NCBI GenBank assembly: GCA_039621445.1
Contig: CP154954.1
Location: 2,356,001 to 2,420,000, forward strand
DNA length: 64,000 nucleotides
Reading direction: 5' to 3'
DNA from: Euglena gracilis
Lineage: Eukaryota > Euglenida > Euglenophyceae > Euglenales
This document shows, in pieces, positions 1 through 13,379 of this stretch. Positions within the stretch are counted from its first letter, which is position 1; each line of letters opens with the position of its first letter. Under the pieces are notes generated by a model. That model saw only the letters and a list, made by a program, of their open reading frames with translations, made no database searches and had not been told where the DNA came from. The translations under genes and the position numbers were made by a program.

Positions 1-136
1 TGTTAAGCAATGGTATGATCCCCATCCACGCGCCCTGAGGGGCGGCCTGGGCTCGATGCAGACGGAAGGGAACTCGACGACGACGGCGTTCATGAACTCC
101 CGCCACGCCACCACCGCGTCGCTCGGGGCCACCCGA
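1..136 (-). CDS. Exon of glycosyltransferase-like gene (partial, runs off the window)
   Basis: Minus-strand open frame of 45 codons beginning after an AG acceptor (GCGAGCAG) with a two-base carry-over; it continues past base 1. The peptide contains VAPSDAVVAWREFMNAVVV followed by EFPSVCIE. Third codon positions are almost all G or C, as in other exons here. In the family I compare it with (protist and bacterial glycosyltransferase-like proteins with a YLHTKG motif), a W-R-x-x-M segment follows the YLH[ST]KG segment, and that order is kept here relative to the exon at 716-945. Family assignment is from remembered motif order only; function is inferred. Confidence 0.5.
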
Positions 137-214
137 CTGCTCGCGCCCCATGGGGTGGATCACCGCAACTCTGGGGGGAGGTTGGCGGACCGGTTTTGTA
201 GGTACCCGCCCCCC

Positions 215-319
215 CCCCTTGTCGTACGACCGGGTTCCTGCAACCTGTGACCGGGGGGGGGGGCGTAACACCCCCATGACCTGCAACCTGTGACCGGGGG
301 GTGGTCGTACGACAAGGGG
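215..319. repeat. Inverted repeat, 17-bp arms
   Basis: CCCCTTGTCGTACGACC at 215-231 is the exact reverse complement of 303-319. The space between holds two copies of CAACCTGTGACC and poly-G. It lies in the intron downstream of the 716-945 exon and looks like a tiny inverted-repeat element. The remaining bases from 320 to 715 show no coding or RNA feature. Confidence 0.7.
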
Positions 320-715
320 GGGGGGGGCGGGTAATTCGTTTTTTGGATTGGGACGTCTCCGTGGGTGACTCAGCAGTGTTTGTTTTCTTTTTTTTATTAA
401 AGTTGATTCGTTCTTTTGGGGGACAACTTGAACCTGTGGGGTGACTGGAATGGTAACCTGTTTCAACTGGAATATGCGCCACCCCCATAAACACTAAGTG
501 ATCCCCTTGCGAAGACACCGCCCACTGGAATGAACAGGCTGGTAGCTTTGGTTTTGGCAATCTTATCATAAGACCCGAATATCCTTCTAACCCCCCCCCC
601 TCAAAGCAGCAAAAGCATCACGAGAAAACCACGCCAGCCAGCCGTATTATCCAACACACACTTTCCTCGCTTCGATACTCTTTTCGACACCACCACCCGT
701 TTCTGTCTGCCAAAC

Positions 716-945
716 GCGTCCCTTGGACCCCTCCCATTGGCCGGCGGAACGCGCATGCGAAGCAGTGGTGCGTCCCTCTCCTGCCGGTGCTCGTTGTGGC
801 GAAATTCAGAGGTGCGGCTGCAGCAGCCGCCCTTGGAGTGGAGGTAGTACACGAAGGCCCGCTTGCCCCGGCGCACGCGGTCCGCGCAGTATGCCTGCAC
901 CTTGGCCGCGGGGCGGAATGCGGGACGGAACACCTTTTTGCGCAC
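716..945 (-). CDS. Exon of glycosyltransferase-like gene with YLHSKG motif
   Basis: Starts after a good acceptor (ACCCCGCAG) at phase 0. The peptide begins VRKKVFRPAFRPAAKVQAYC and runs through RGKRAFVYYLHSKGGCC. The F-V-Y-Y-L-H-S-K-G string is the best family clue: a Y-[LI]-H-[ST]-K-G segment marks a glycosyltransferase-like family. The end is uncertain. A donor GTTTGG after base 716 gives phase 2, which fits the next exon (two-base carry). A GTGTGT donor at 661 would also fit. Codon bias fades after the first 60 residues, so the 3' part is the least certain. Several Cys and basic residues are present. Confidence 0.55.
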
Positions 946-1063
946 CTGCGGGGTGGGGTTGGCGCCATGTTAAAACCACCCCCCCAAGTAATACCCCCCC
1001 TTGGGCCAGGACTTCGGGCGAAAAAATAATACCCCGGGGGGTATTATTTGGGGGGTTTACCCC

Positions 1064-1379
1064 CCCCATGTCCAACGACGTTGGAGGACACTATTTGGAG
1101 GTTTTTGGCCTGGTGGAAAGCGCTGGGCCGAAAATCTTTGTGCCCAAAATCGCCAAAATGCCATTTTTGGCACTCTTTGGTCAAAAAAATTGTCAAAAAC
1201 GTCCAAATTTTTTTGACCCCGAAGCGCCGGAAGGGAAAAAATTGATTTTGTTTTTTTGGGGGGGTTCCCAGGTGCCCTCCAACTTCTTCTTGGCTTCCTG
1301 TCTAACAACCCCCCCCCCCCCCGGTTGGTGGGCAGAGATTACTGTGGTGGGCAGAGATTACTGGTCGTTGGACATGGGG
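1064..1379. mobile_element. Small inverted-repeat element, TIR CCCCATGTCCAACGAC
   Basis: Perfect 16-bp terminal inverted repeats at 1064-1079 and 1364-1379 enclose 284 bp with the usual AT-rich CCAAAAATGCC core, poly-C runs and a tandem duplication of GGTGGGCAGAGATTACTG. I find no convincing target-site duplication. The same terminal sequence recurs nested inside the element at 31114-31827. It has no coding capacity. It sits in an intron of the minus-strand glycosyltransferase-like gene. Confidence 0.7.
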
Positions 1380-2164
1380 TGAAACATCGACCCTTGAAGA
1401 AAAAGCGCGACATTTTGCCTATTAAAAATGAAAAAAGACATACCGCCCCGAACGTGAATGGTGGAGGCCTCCCCACATGTCGCATGTGGGTCGCGCTCCA
1501 GCTTCCTCTTGACCTTCTGCGGGGCATGACTGTAATAGTCGTGGGCAGGCCGCGCCCGTGTAATTGGGGTGGCGATGCGACACCTTGACACAAAAACTTG
1601 GTTGCAGAAAGGGCGTTCAGTACCAGAGGCATCTCCCCCTTGGGTGGCGTTCGTACCATGGGGGGGGGGTGGTGCGCCAATTGTACCTTGGGGTGTGAAC
1701 GTTAAACGTGCAAATCGGTGAGTAAAGCCAAAAACTGGACTAAGAAATTAGTATATTATGAATGCATACACATATAAATTGAATATAAATTAATAAATGT
1801 ACAATGCTCCGAATCTGCCAAACTCCTGTCCCGTCGGCCAAACGCTTGCGGGGTTCGTTATCCTTGGGAGCCAGGGCTGGGGGGGGGGGGCAGTGCACCA
1901 GCCCCCGGCCCATTCGTGCCCGAATGTAAGCCATTCTCCCTGAACCGGGGACACCCAGGGCTGCATGGCAAGGCCTGGGTGGGGGGTACAACCCTCCCTC
2001 ACCCAGCAGTATGGGGGTGGGGGGGGGGTGGGGTGGTCAGCATCATCACCCATACCTACCACCCCCCCCCCCGGGAAACTGCAACCTGACAGGTTGGCCA
2101 CTACCAGGGACCCTGACAGTTCCCCGGGGGTGGGGGGGGGGGTAGTGCTTCGGGTTTCGCAGAC

Positions 2165-2365
2165 AGCGCTGGGGCACCCCAGTGTCCATGTGCCGGGGAC
2201 CGCCTGGCCGCGGGGCACCGTTTGGTGGAACTCCACCGCGATCCGGGGCCGGTGGGCGAGGCGGAGCGCGTCCACCGCCTGCCGGATGGCGCGCGCGTCC
2301 GCGGGCGTCGACCCGCCCACGTTGGGGCCCGGCAGGCGCCCACGGCCCGAAGCACAGCCAAACAA
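2165..2365 (-). CDS. Exon of glycosyltransferase-like gene (middle part)
   Basis: GC-rich minus-strand frame containing DARAIRQAVDALRLAHRPRI then AVEFHQTVPRGQAVPG. A donor GTCTGC after base 2165 ends the exon at phase 0, matching the phase-0 start of the exon at 945. The 5' edge is unresolved. A CCGGCAG acceptor would start it at 2278, but the frame and codon bias continue upstream to about 2365. By position it lies between the N-terminal exon (5011-5218) and the YLHSKG exon. No motif in it is diagnostic by itself. Confidence 0.5.
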
Positions 2366-2907
2366 ACCGCAAAAAAATGCAAAATATGCAACTTATGCAT
2401 ATTTTGCACATATTATCACATACTTATATACTATATACATACATATACTATATTACTACATACTGATATCATAACCACATACATATATATACTATATTAA
2501 ACCCCCCCTCCTTAATAGAAGCGCGGGTGCACTTATAGCGGACTGCCGCCTCTGGCGGCGGGGGGTGCGCTTCTATTTGGGCCCTTCCTGCCCGAAGCTT
2601 TTTTTGGATCTTGCGCTTGTAGCGGCCCCGCGCTTATTAGGGGCGGGTTTACTACATACATACTTATGCACATAGACAATATGCAGCCTGTGTCCCCCTA
2701 TTTTGTTGGCTGACCCAGTGGCACCGCCAACGAGACCAATGGAAGCCACAATAGCCCATCGAATCATGACCACAAAAATCTCACGAGGCACCAGAAACCT
2801 AAGACCTGAGTCCAAAGACGAGACAGCAACGGAAAACTATACATGGATATGAAATATCAAATATGGTTCTATGGAGAGCATTAAAAATGCTGGGCGCATC
2901 TCCTAAC
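2366..2907. other. AT-rich intronic stretch
   Basis: Holds a TATA-rich low-complexity tract (about 2395-2510) and a short GC patch around 2525-2640. No exon, RNA gene or clear repeat is visible. Inferred to be intron of the minus-strand gene. Confidence 0.4.
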
Positions 2908-3285
2908 CAGGCAATTGCTTAAAGACCCCGGGGGGTCCACTGGCTAGCCATTTTGCTTTGGACACCAGAAAAATAGACCAGCTAACCCCCCCCCCCTCCC
3001 CTGGGGGGCCGGGGGTTCCCCTGGCTGGAAAAAAAAAACTTTCCTCTGGTGCTGTGCGCCGAGGTAGAAATGATGTTTTTAATGCGTGTTTGGCCATTTT
3101 TGGGGGTCCCCCGAAAAATTTTGGCGCTTTGCGCCGGTCATTGGGAAAAAAAATCCACTAGCTAGCCCTGCTAGCGGACCCCCCCCCCCCCAGGGGTCCA
3201 CTAGAATTCCCACTAGCCAAATTTGGACCAGCTGCAGTCCAGCTCCACCCCCCCCCCCCCCTGTGGGCCCATAAGCAAAAGCCTG
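2908..3285. mobile_element. hAT-like MITE, family 1 copy a
   Basis: Terminal repeats CAGGCAATTGCTTAAAG (left, diverged) and ...AAGCAAAAGCCTG (right). Flanks CTCCTAAC (2900-2907) and CTCCTACC (3286-3293) are an 8-bp duplication with one mismatch. The interior has subterminal CTAGC repeats, poly-C/poly-G blocks, GGCGCTTTGCGCC-type hairpins and a TGGCCATTTTTGG core. Orientation is opposite to copy b at 10596. Non-coding, so it would be mobilised in trans. Confidence 0.85.
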
Positions 3286-4765
<1,480 letters not shown>

Positions 4766-5010
4766 CCCGCCCGCCCCCCGCAAGATAGCGCAGAAAGAAT
4801 AAGCCCGACAAAGATCGTGGAAGAGCAGACAGGCTTCTAAGAGAAGGATAACGCCTAGCGACGTCGAATGAAACGGAGAGGCCAGCCAAGCCCACGAAAG
4901 CAAGCACGCACGCCCGCCCGCACACGCACGCCCCGCCGCCACGCACCACCCACCCACCCACCGACCACCTGCCACCCACCCTCCCACAACCCACCCACCC
5001 ACACACATAC

Positions 5011-5218
5011 TCAGCCACGGCGTGGGCATCTCTCGTACGGCGGGCATAGACGTGGGGCAGCGGCCGCCGGCCGTCCAGCAGCAGCAGCTGCTCCTCGACC
5101 ACCTCCCGCCAGAACTTCCGCCACGTCGAGGTGTGGTAGAAGCCCCGGATCTCGATCCCCGGCAGGGGCTTTTTCAGAACCGGTGTGTGCGCGCGGGCGT
5201 TTGAGCTGCCGCGCATAT
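5011..5218 (-). CDS. N-terminal-side exon of glycosyltransferase-like gene
   Basis: Minus-strand GC-rich frame with PLPGIEIRGFYHTSTWRKFW followed by REVVEEQLLLLDGRRPLP. An aromatic-H-x-x-T/M...W[KR]E[VI]V.EQL segment is typical of the start of the same glycosyltransferase-like family that carries YLH[ST]KG downstream; this order agreement is the main support for linking the exons. The donor GTATGT follows base 5011 (phase 2). The acceptor is uncertain: ATGCAG before 5218, or GGCAG before 5205. The CA repeat occupies the following intron. Function (sugar transfer, probably in the secretory system) is inference. Confidence 0.55.
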
Positions 5219-7659
5219 CTGCATTACCCTCTCTTCTGAATTGGTGCTGCTGGGGGGGGACTCCTTGGGGCACGCTCCTTGCCGGGTGTGTCGTTGTGGG
5301 GGAAGTGTGTTGTCAGTCGGTGTGGTGTGCGTGTGTTGTCAGTCTGTGTTGCGGTTTCGCCCCAAGCTGGCAGGTGGGGTGCCGTCACGGGTGACGATCC
5401 TGCTAACCCTCGTCCCCGACCACTCTTGTCTGTGTGGTGCAGACCGTTAAAAACGAGCTCTGCGTCACCTCCCAGGGGGGGGGGGGTGCGGGGGGGGGGC
5501 TGAAAAAACAAACCCCAAAAACAAGGCAGCGAGGGACAGAAAAATGGCTCTACCTGCGGGGCACCCTCCGGGACAGCACCGTTTGGGGAGGGCTAGTCAA
5601 GGCCCTTTCGGTGTGCAGAGAGTCAAAAACTGCCGAAAAATACGGACGGCACCCAAAGGCTTGGGGCGAGAGTACCCAATTCTAAGCTGCCGGCCTTGAG
5701 GTCACAGCACCTACCTGGGGGAGGCCGTCGGTTGCTCAGCAGAACTGCCGCTTGTTTAGCCGCAAAATGGGGTTCTGGGGGCGAGGAAATATATACACAT
5801 TTCATATGTTTATTTCATATGTTTGTTTTCGTTGCGCAATGTGCATGCTTGGTTAGAGTTTAAATTAGTTAGAATTTAAGAGTTCCATTGCGCAAATGCG
5901 CAATGGAATACAAATTTTAAATTCGAAATCAGCGTGTCTGTTCCGCAGATGCGCAATATTACCACTTGAAACTCATCTCATGACGCAGGGAGAGAATGGT
6001 GGAGGTAGAGTATGAACACCAGAGGGAATGGGGCACAGTGCAGGACAGGTGGATGGCAACCTTCTCTCGGCCATGTTGTCTTGAAATTGGGTAAACATTG
6101 CCCATTGCGAAACATCCACGCTGATTAAAATTGCATGTCTTGCGCACTTGCAATGGAACTTGAATCTTTATTCTTCGTGAGGTTGCCCATTGCGCAGATG
6201 CGCAACAGTTGCCAACTTTGAACTTATTATTCGCATCACTGTGGGCAAAGAGAGCGGTCCTGGAAGCATCTCAACGCCAGAGTGCAACTAAGGGGGGGGT
6301 CTGGTTGATGGGCTGTCTAGATCCCCAACAAATTAATTTTTTCTTGTGTGCACACCGACACGAATGCACGAATCCACATGCATGTACATGCACATCCATT
6401 TCCTCACCAACACCAACACTGGCCAATGCGGAGAGGCCCCCTACACACCGAAGCACATCAGGGATCTCCATAAGTTCAGGTGAAGATGGTTCTTGACCCA
6501 CACCAGGGGGGTGATTTCCGGTTCCAGGCAAGGCTTTCCTCCACCCTAGCTCTGTCTGCTCTACTACGGCTTCTTGTCTGTTCATGGCCGGCGCTAACTT
6601 CGCTTCTGGCCCATTCGTGTGGTGAGCAACCAGACCCTCCCCCTGTTCAATCCAAAAAGCCCCTGATTCCCTGCGCCGCAACGTACTCACTGAGGACCCG
6701 GCTGCGGGCATACTCCCTGGCAAGCGCCACTGGAATTGGTGCTACAAAAGCAAACATCATCAACCTGGCAGAAATGTTCCCGGGCAATGACGCCGGATGC
6801 CATGTGTGACAAAAACAGCTGACAACCTAAGAAAATTTTTATGGGAGAAAAAAAGCATCAAGGTCAACATAATTGCAGTTGTGCAAGTGCCAATCGACAG
6901 CGTCAGAACATTGTATTATCGAATGAACACAAACAAGTTCAGTGCATTTGAATTTCTTTCTCACGGGCTTAAATTGAAAATTCGTTAAAATTCCTCTGGT
7001 GCTTTGTGCCGATGTGGAAATGAGAGTTTCAACGTGTTTAATGTTGGCAATTTTGTTCCCAAAAATGGAAAAAACATTCTTGGCAGGCCACAACAACCAT
7101 TTTGAGATGCTTCGTGTCGGTCACTGGAAATAATACATAAAATTCCACAAGCTGGGACTGCAAGTGCCCCCTCAAGGGAGTCTAAAACTTTGGACAGCTG
7201 TATTCCAGCCCCCCTCCCCCACGGGATCCTAAAGCTAAAGCCTGGCAGATTGATTCCTTTGGCTGGTGAACCAAAAAGTGGTTTTCGGAAATGCGTGGGG
7301 GCGTAAGAAGAATGTGGGTAGGGGGACTTTGGGAGGCACTTCAACGCGAACCATTTCATCCTGGATGGCTGAGGGAAACCGTCCGCGGTGCATCTGGCTA
7401 ATGGAAGTCACACAAAAGGGCAGATTCATGCACCCGAGGGCGGGGCGGAAAAGAACACCGCCCCTGAACCGGTTCAGAGCGCATCGTCCACAAATCGTCA
7501 TCACAAATGAGAAATTGCTACGTTTTCCCTTGAATTTTGATTCCCCCCATTCATTTTCAAAAAATAAAATTCCCAATCATTTTCCTGTGTTTTGTGTCTC
7601 CTGCCATTTTTTTGTATCCCGTGATTTTCTTGTCTGCGTTGCGAGCCGCCCCTTCAGAA
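5219..7659. other. Non-coding stretch with TTGCGCA palindromes
   Basis: No exon is recognisable. Between 5830 and 6205 the near-palindromes TTGCGCAATGTGCATG, CATTGCGCAAATGCGCAATG and TTGCGCAGATGCGCAA recur, spaced 60-240 bp apart in AT-rich DNA. A degraded family-1 MITE seems to occupy about 6985-7244: its right end CTAAAGCCTG, a GGTGCTTTGTGCC hairpin relic and the core are present. The rest shows only weak open frames. Confidence 0.4.
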
Positions 7660-7952
7660 CAGGCTGTTTATTACCACCCCGGGGGGGGTCCGGAGTGCCT
7701 ATGAGTGCCTGCCCAGGCAGGCACAACCCCCCAGGGGGGGGTCGGATTTCGGCCTGTGCCCAGGCGCATTCCTTTGAAAATAGGATCTTCTGAGCCTTGG
7801 CGCCGGGGTCTGTGCTAGGGCACTTTTGGCCGTGTGCCCCACCCCCCCACCCCGGCTGGGGGGGGTCGGATTGGGAGTGCCTTGGGGTGCCTGCCCAGGC
7901 AGCCCCCCCCCCCCCCCGGGGTGGGGTCGGCACCCAACCGAAATACAGCCTG
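7660..7952. mobile_element. hAT-like MITE, family 4 copy a
   Basis: Starts CAGGCTGTTTATTACC and ends CGAAATACAGCCTG, flanked by a perfect 8-bp duplication CTTCAGAA (7652-7659 and 7953-7960). The interior has the hairpin GAGTGCCTGCCCAGGCAGGC and poly-C blocks. Related to the element at 47041-47418. Non-coding. Confidence 0.9.
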
Positions 7953-8004
7953 CTTCAGAACCCTCTGTTTTGGCTGCCCAATCACGAGCGTTGGTCAAGC
8001 CAAC

Positions 8005-8180
8005 CCATTCCGCCGCCCCTCTTCCGCGCGGCCGGAGCGCCGCCCGGCAGCGCCTGGGCGTGCCGCCTCAGCAGCTCCTCGGCCCGGACGGCGTCGTCAA
8101 CGGTGGTCGCCGCGGGGAAGCCGTCCACCTCCACGGGTTGGGGCCAGGCAACGGCCCAGGGTTGCCGGGGGGAGGGGTGA
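8005..8180 (-). CDS. Isolated exon candidate, unknown protein
   Basis: Minus-strand frame with strong third-position GC bias: PWAVAWPQPVEVDGFPAATT, then VDDAVRAEELLRRHAQAL. A possible donor GTTGGC follows base 8005; the acceptor is not clear (a GTGGAG just before GTGGACGGC is possible). The helical EELLRRHAQAL part looks like real protein. It could be an upstream exon of the glycosyltransferase-like gene or of a separate minus-strand gene. I do not recognise a family. Confidence 0.45.
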
Positions 8181-10595
8181 CAACGTCTCATCTTTGTGGG
8201 GCCATGCCAGTACATGCTGACTCACACCCCACCCTCACGCACCTTGAGCACTTTCCATGAAAGGGGAACACCAAAATAGCTCTGAAGTATGATTTGGTTT
8301 GTGGCGGGGGCCACCATTTTTACGCTTGCCCGACTGGGCCAGGTGGGTGACCCCCCCCCCAAACCTGTCGGTCACCACCAGGGGGTATTGTGTGTCTGTG
8401 GGCGATTGTGCGGCTGGGGCCAGGAGGGGTGACGACGCCACTCTTCAAGGTCATCCCCAGGGGCTCCTTGGGAGGTTGGGGCGGGGCTGACGTGAGGGAC
8501 CGGCAAAAGAATCGCACGATGGGAAAAAATGGAAGAGCACGCCGCACGATGGAAAAACGCCGCGCAGAATGCAGGGTGCCGGAAGCTTGACGGCGCCGAG
8601 CGAAGCAGAAAACAAAACTTCAACATTTCCCTGAGCGGCATAGTATAAATATACATATATTCTATATGCATATATTGCACACACAAACACACACACACAA
8701 ACAATATGTGAAGCCCTGTGCTCCCCCCCTCGGCAGAGGTTATGCAAAGGGTCAGAGGTGCCCCACAGGCCGGGCTGGACGAAATTCATGGGGAGCCTTG
8801 GGCCGGATCACGGCACCGGGGGGGGGGGTCGGGGTTTTGCGATTTTTGGGTCCGAGGCGAGTTCCTCCCCCAATGGTGGGGATCCAGACCGACCCGCACG
8901 CTGTGGAAAATCTACCCCGCCTTGGAGAGGGAACGTTGAAGGCACTTGGATGGATGCCCAGGGTATGTAGTGTATCTGCCACGCTGGCGATATGGAACAA
9001 AACCACATCAAATAAAACACAACATAAAATCAGATGGAGGCTGTGTTTGTTGACTGTGCGCAGCCGTCTGTGTGCGGACCACACTTGATGCAGACAAAGA
9101 ACTGAGGCCAAAAAAAAAGGCAAAAACTGGAATTATCTTGGAAAGAGAAGGGGTGCAGAAATCTCACGTACATGAAAAGTAACAAATGATGAGAAGGAAA
9201 TCCTCAAGACCTCCAAAATGGGAGACTTCAATGGCAGCCCAATCTCAGAATCTGAGAGGCTGATAATAAAGAAAAGCCACACAAGAAAAGAAGAACGGCA
9301 TAAGACGATCATACACCTGAAAGCAAAATAATGGCGATAAAAATTGACCAATCCCACCCCAAAAAACGAAGCACAAATCGTGTTCATTTAACCTCCCTCC
9401 TGCTGTTTTTCAGCGTATTTGGTCGTCAGGAACCAGGCACATCGCACCGCTTCACAATGATTGCTCCCCAGGCGTGTAGAAACGTTTTATGAACACCAAA
9501 AAAAAGGTCAACTGGGGCAATGTCCAAACAGAAATGCGCACTAAATGTGTAAGAAAAATAAACAATGCAAAATACTCAAAATGCATAAGACCCGTTGACT
9601 TGCTCATAGAGCATCCAGCATCATGATTAGGCGCCAAAACAGAGGGTCTGAAGGGGCAGCTCACAATGCAAACAAAAAAATCATGGGACATAAAAATTGC
9701 AGGAGACAAAAAATACAAAAAAAATGATTGGAAACTTTGATTTTGAAAAAAAATTGCGAAAATCAAAACTGAGAGCAAAATGATAACAATTTCTCACTTG
9801 TAATGACGATTTGTGGGTAAAAAGAAAGCTCAAAATTCTAAAATTTGAAAAATCGAAATAATTGCCAGAACTGGCCTTCTGCTGGTCTTCTTCGCAATTT
9901 TTTTTCATTAAAAATTAAAACAACAATAAATAATATATTTCATAACTCCGTCTTTTGTGTGTGAAAATTGACTACCCTTGAGATGTGCCTCCTGCAAAAT
10001 GCCAAAGAAAAAAAACACACTGGACAAAAATTGCTTGCAGAAAAATATGTGGGAATTGTGGTGGTTTCTCAGATTTTTCTGAATTTCTGAACTTCGAACA
10101 TTCGGAAAAGATTCGAATGGAAATTATTTAAAAACTGCAAATTCTAAAACGAACATTCAATATGCAGTGACACCATAAAAACTGACAACCCCCTCCGCCA
10201 ATTTGTTTTATCCAGGTAGCGCACTGGATTACTTGGACCCTGTCGAATGCCCTGGCTGCATCCACTCCATTCCAACACCTGCATCCATTGGACTACCTCC
10301 ATCCACTGCAATACCCACATCCACTCCAGCACGCTTCCATCTGGAAGCATGGGTGCGCTTATGGCGGACCTATAGCTGCCTCAGTGGCAGGGGTATCTAC
10401 TATTTGGACCCTGCCTGCCCAAATTTCGTTGATTTACTGGACCCTGCGCTTGCAGTGGCCCCACACTTGCATTGGGGGGTTTACGGCATTATTCACCAAA
10501 ATGCCTTGCTGCTTATTCGTGGGCAAAAAATGCCCAAACAAAGGTTTACCAGTGTGCTGACCAGAGTGCTTTGGCCCCCCGCTAAACTCGGGGAA
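8181..10595. other. Gene-poor AT-rich stretch
   Basis: No exon with splice sites or codon bias on either strand. 8.20-8.60 kb is moderately GC-rich, then there is a short CA tract at 8678-8704 and a long AT-rich region from 9.1 to 10.2 kb. 10.2-10.6 kb has CATCCACTCC-like short direct repeats. Confidence 0.4.
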
Positions 10596-11075
10596 CAGGC
10601 TTTTGCTTAAGGGATTGCAGTCCCCCCCCCCCCCCCAGGGGGGGGCTGGACTGCAGCTAGTCCAAATTTGGCTGGTGGGTTCTCTAGCAGACCCCACCCC
10701 GGGGGGGTCTGCTAGCAGGGCTAGCTAGTGGAATTTTTTTTCCAGTGACCGGCGCGAAGCGCCGAAATTTTTTTTTGGGACCCCCAAAAATGGCCAAAAA
10801 TGCCCGTTTTTGGCCATTTTTTGGGAATTTTTGGAACAAAACCAGCCAAAAACCTGTTAAAAACCTCATTTTTCCTCCGGCGCTGTGCGCTGGAGGAAAA
10901 AAGTTTTCCGGCCCGGGGGACCCCCCGGCCCCCCCCCCCCCCCGGGGGGGGGGAGGGGGGGTCTAGCTAGTCCACCTTTTCCAGTGTCTAGCCGATTGGC
11001 TAGCCAGTACCCCCCCCCCCACCCCCCCCCCCCCGGGGGGGGGGGGGGGGCGCGAGGTCCTTAAGCAAAAGCCTG
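10596..11075. mobile_element. hAT-like MITE, family 1 copy b (best preserved)
   Basis: Perfect 17-bp terminal inverted repeats CAGGCTTTTGCTTAAGG and CCTTAAGCAAAAGCCTG, with a perfect 8-bp target duplication TCGGGGAA at 10588-10595 and 11076-11083. Subterminal CTAGC/GCTAG repeats, two GGCGC-loop-GCGCC hairpins and a CCAAAAATGGCC core lie inside. Poly-C and poly-G blocks form long secondary stems. 480 bp, no ORF. Confidence 0.95.
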
Positions 11076-12070
11076 TCGGGGAACTCTGCCACAGGCCAAT
11101 CATTCAAAGGGGCTAGGAATTGGCGAAAATGCCACCATTTTGCCTGCGTGTTGATTCATCATGCTGATTCACACACACTGTTTTCAACTCTTCAATGTCC
11201 TCAAATTACAACCCAATAGCCAAAAGACTACAATGGCCACAAAGATGGAAAAAAATAATAATAAGCCGAAATCACCGAAGAGCCACAAACTTGCTCATAA
11301 TCCAAAGCAGCTGAAAACTGACCCAACTTAGCCAAATTAAGCCCAAAATAGCCCCAATTCGCAACAAAGTCCAATAATAGACAAAATAGGCGCAATATGA
11401 GGACAAAAACACTTTTTATTCGAAAAATGTGCAAAAAAGCCAATATCGCCTGTCGAGGCATCCCCCCCCATGGGTTGGAGTCGGCAAGCCTTAAAAACTC
11501 AGCCTGCTCCCCGGTTGAAGATTCTGGTTCAAAAGGTCCAAGCGTGCTGGGGGATAAGAACGACGGAGACGGGGAGACCGGGAGGGTGCAGAAACTCAGG
11601 CAGTGCAGCCGACGGCAAGTGGCCAAACCCTGCACAATTTTGCAGAAAAAATTCGCTTGACGTCGCGTCACAACCAGTCGGGGGCACCGACGCACTTTTC
11701 GGCATAGGGGTGAGGGCAGGGGTGGGATGGGGTGAGCACCAAACAAAGACAGGAGAGGGTGGGTAAGCACATTGGGAAGTTGCGATGAAATCACGGGCCC
11801 TTTGGGGAAAGAGATCAGGGTTTAGCACCCAAAAACAAATCATGTCAGGTGACCCCAAAAAAACCAACCCTATTCCAGACAGATATTTTCAAGAAACCCC
11901 CAAACCAATCGGTGTCGGTGTTTCGAAACATCTCGAACATGCAGGCTCAAAAAAATTGTCGACCACGAGTTTTTTTTAGGGGCATCAGGAGAACTCTTGG
12001 GCAATAATTCAACTTTTGCCTTTTAACTTCACGTTGAGCCCCAGGCTTCAAATTGCTCTGGCATGCTACA
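11076..12070. other. Unassigned spacer
   Basis: AT-rich sequence without a convincing exon. The open frames around 11.4-11.8 kb occur on both strands and lack codon bias, so I do not call a gene. Confidence 0.3.
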
Positions 12071-12073
12071 CGT

Positions 12074-12216
12074 GTATTTATGTATGTATGTATATATGTA
12101 TGTATGTATGCATGTATGTATGTATGCATGCATGCATGCATGCATGCATGTATGTATGTATGTATGTATGTATGTATGTATGTATGTATGTATGTATGTA
12201 TGTATGCATATATGCA
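12074..12216. repeat. (ATGT)n microsatellite with ATGC variants
   Basis: Tetranucleotide array of TATG with a central block of CATG. Frames through it (Met-Tyr-Val-Cys) are artefacts. Confidence 0.95.
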
Positions 12217-12635
12217 TGCGTTTGTGTATGCACCAGGTCCCAATTCATTCTACTTAAATCTACCTACATCTTGTCCACTTCCCCAAGCTCCTGCTGAGCT
12301 CAACCTTCCTGATCCTTGAGATGCCCGGCCAAATGAAGCAACTCCTGGCGGTACACATTGTGGCAGAAAAAGGCCCGCGGGGTCACAGGCCAATGGCGCA
12401 CGCAGGCTACAAGGGACGGTGGGACACACAGGACAGACATACCGGTCAGGTCGGAGTGGGTCAGACGTCAGGTTGGTCCGACACCGAAGTCGTCTGCAAG
12501 GGTTTTCTGAAAAACGTGTCCTGGACCCATTTATCTCCAACCGGGGGGGGGGGGAGCACAGCCAGCAGCAATTGGCTGCGGGGGCTGCGTGGAAACCGAG
12601 TTGAAACCGAGTTGGACCGAGTTGGAACTTGAGAC

Positions 12636-13028
12636 CAGGCTTTTGCTTAAGGCCCCCCCCCCCCGGGGGGGTACTGGCTAGCCAATCGGCTAGACACTGG
12701 AAAAAATGGACTAGCTAGACCCCGGACCCCCCCTCCCGACCCCCCCTCCCCCCAACTGGAATTTTTTTTTCCTCCGGCGCTGCGCGCCGAGGTGGAAATG
12801 AGGTTTTTAATAGGGTTTGGGCTGATTTTGTTCCAAAAATCCCCAAAAATGGACAAAAACAGGCATTTTTGGTCATTTTTGGGGGTCCCAAAAAATTTCC
12901 GGCACTTCGTGCCGGTCACTGGAAAAAAATTTTCCACTAGCTAGCCCTGCTAGAAATCCCACTAGCCAAATTTGCAGTCCAGCCCCCCCCCACCCCGGGG
13001 GTACTGCAATCCCTTAAGCAGAAGCCTG
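12636..13028. mobile_element. hAT-like MITE, family 1 copy c
   Basis: TIRs CAGGCTTTTGCTTAAGG and CCTTAAGCAGAAGCCTG (one mismatch), with a perfect 8-bp duplication CTTGAGAC at 12628-12635 and 13029-13036. Same internal layout as copy b, including the GGCGCTGCGCGCC hairpin and the CCAAAAATGG core. Non-coding. Confidence 0.95.
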
Positions 13029-13379
13029 CTTGAGACCTGACAAAAACAGCCAGATCCTGATGGAAAAAATCTTCTACAGCAGCTTTGGGTGACGCTTTGT
13101 GGGACACCCCCCCACCCCAAACGCCGTTGTTTCCAGAAATCACAGCTTTCAAGACATTTTCAATAAATGCTCAATACATTTCTGGCACTTTGCGCCCGAT
13201 CATTCCATTTTTTTTTTTGGCTCGGACACTATCAGGACTGAGCAAAAACCAACTTCATTTCAGTCGACCTGGGGTTAGCGCCCCACAACTACCGGATTGT
13301 TTGGCCCCAAAAAGACGGGGCACGCGTCCCTTCTGGCTGAATGAAACGCCCTGGGCATCTCCATCGTTTGCACCACCAC

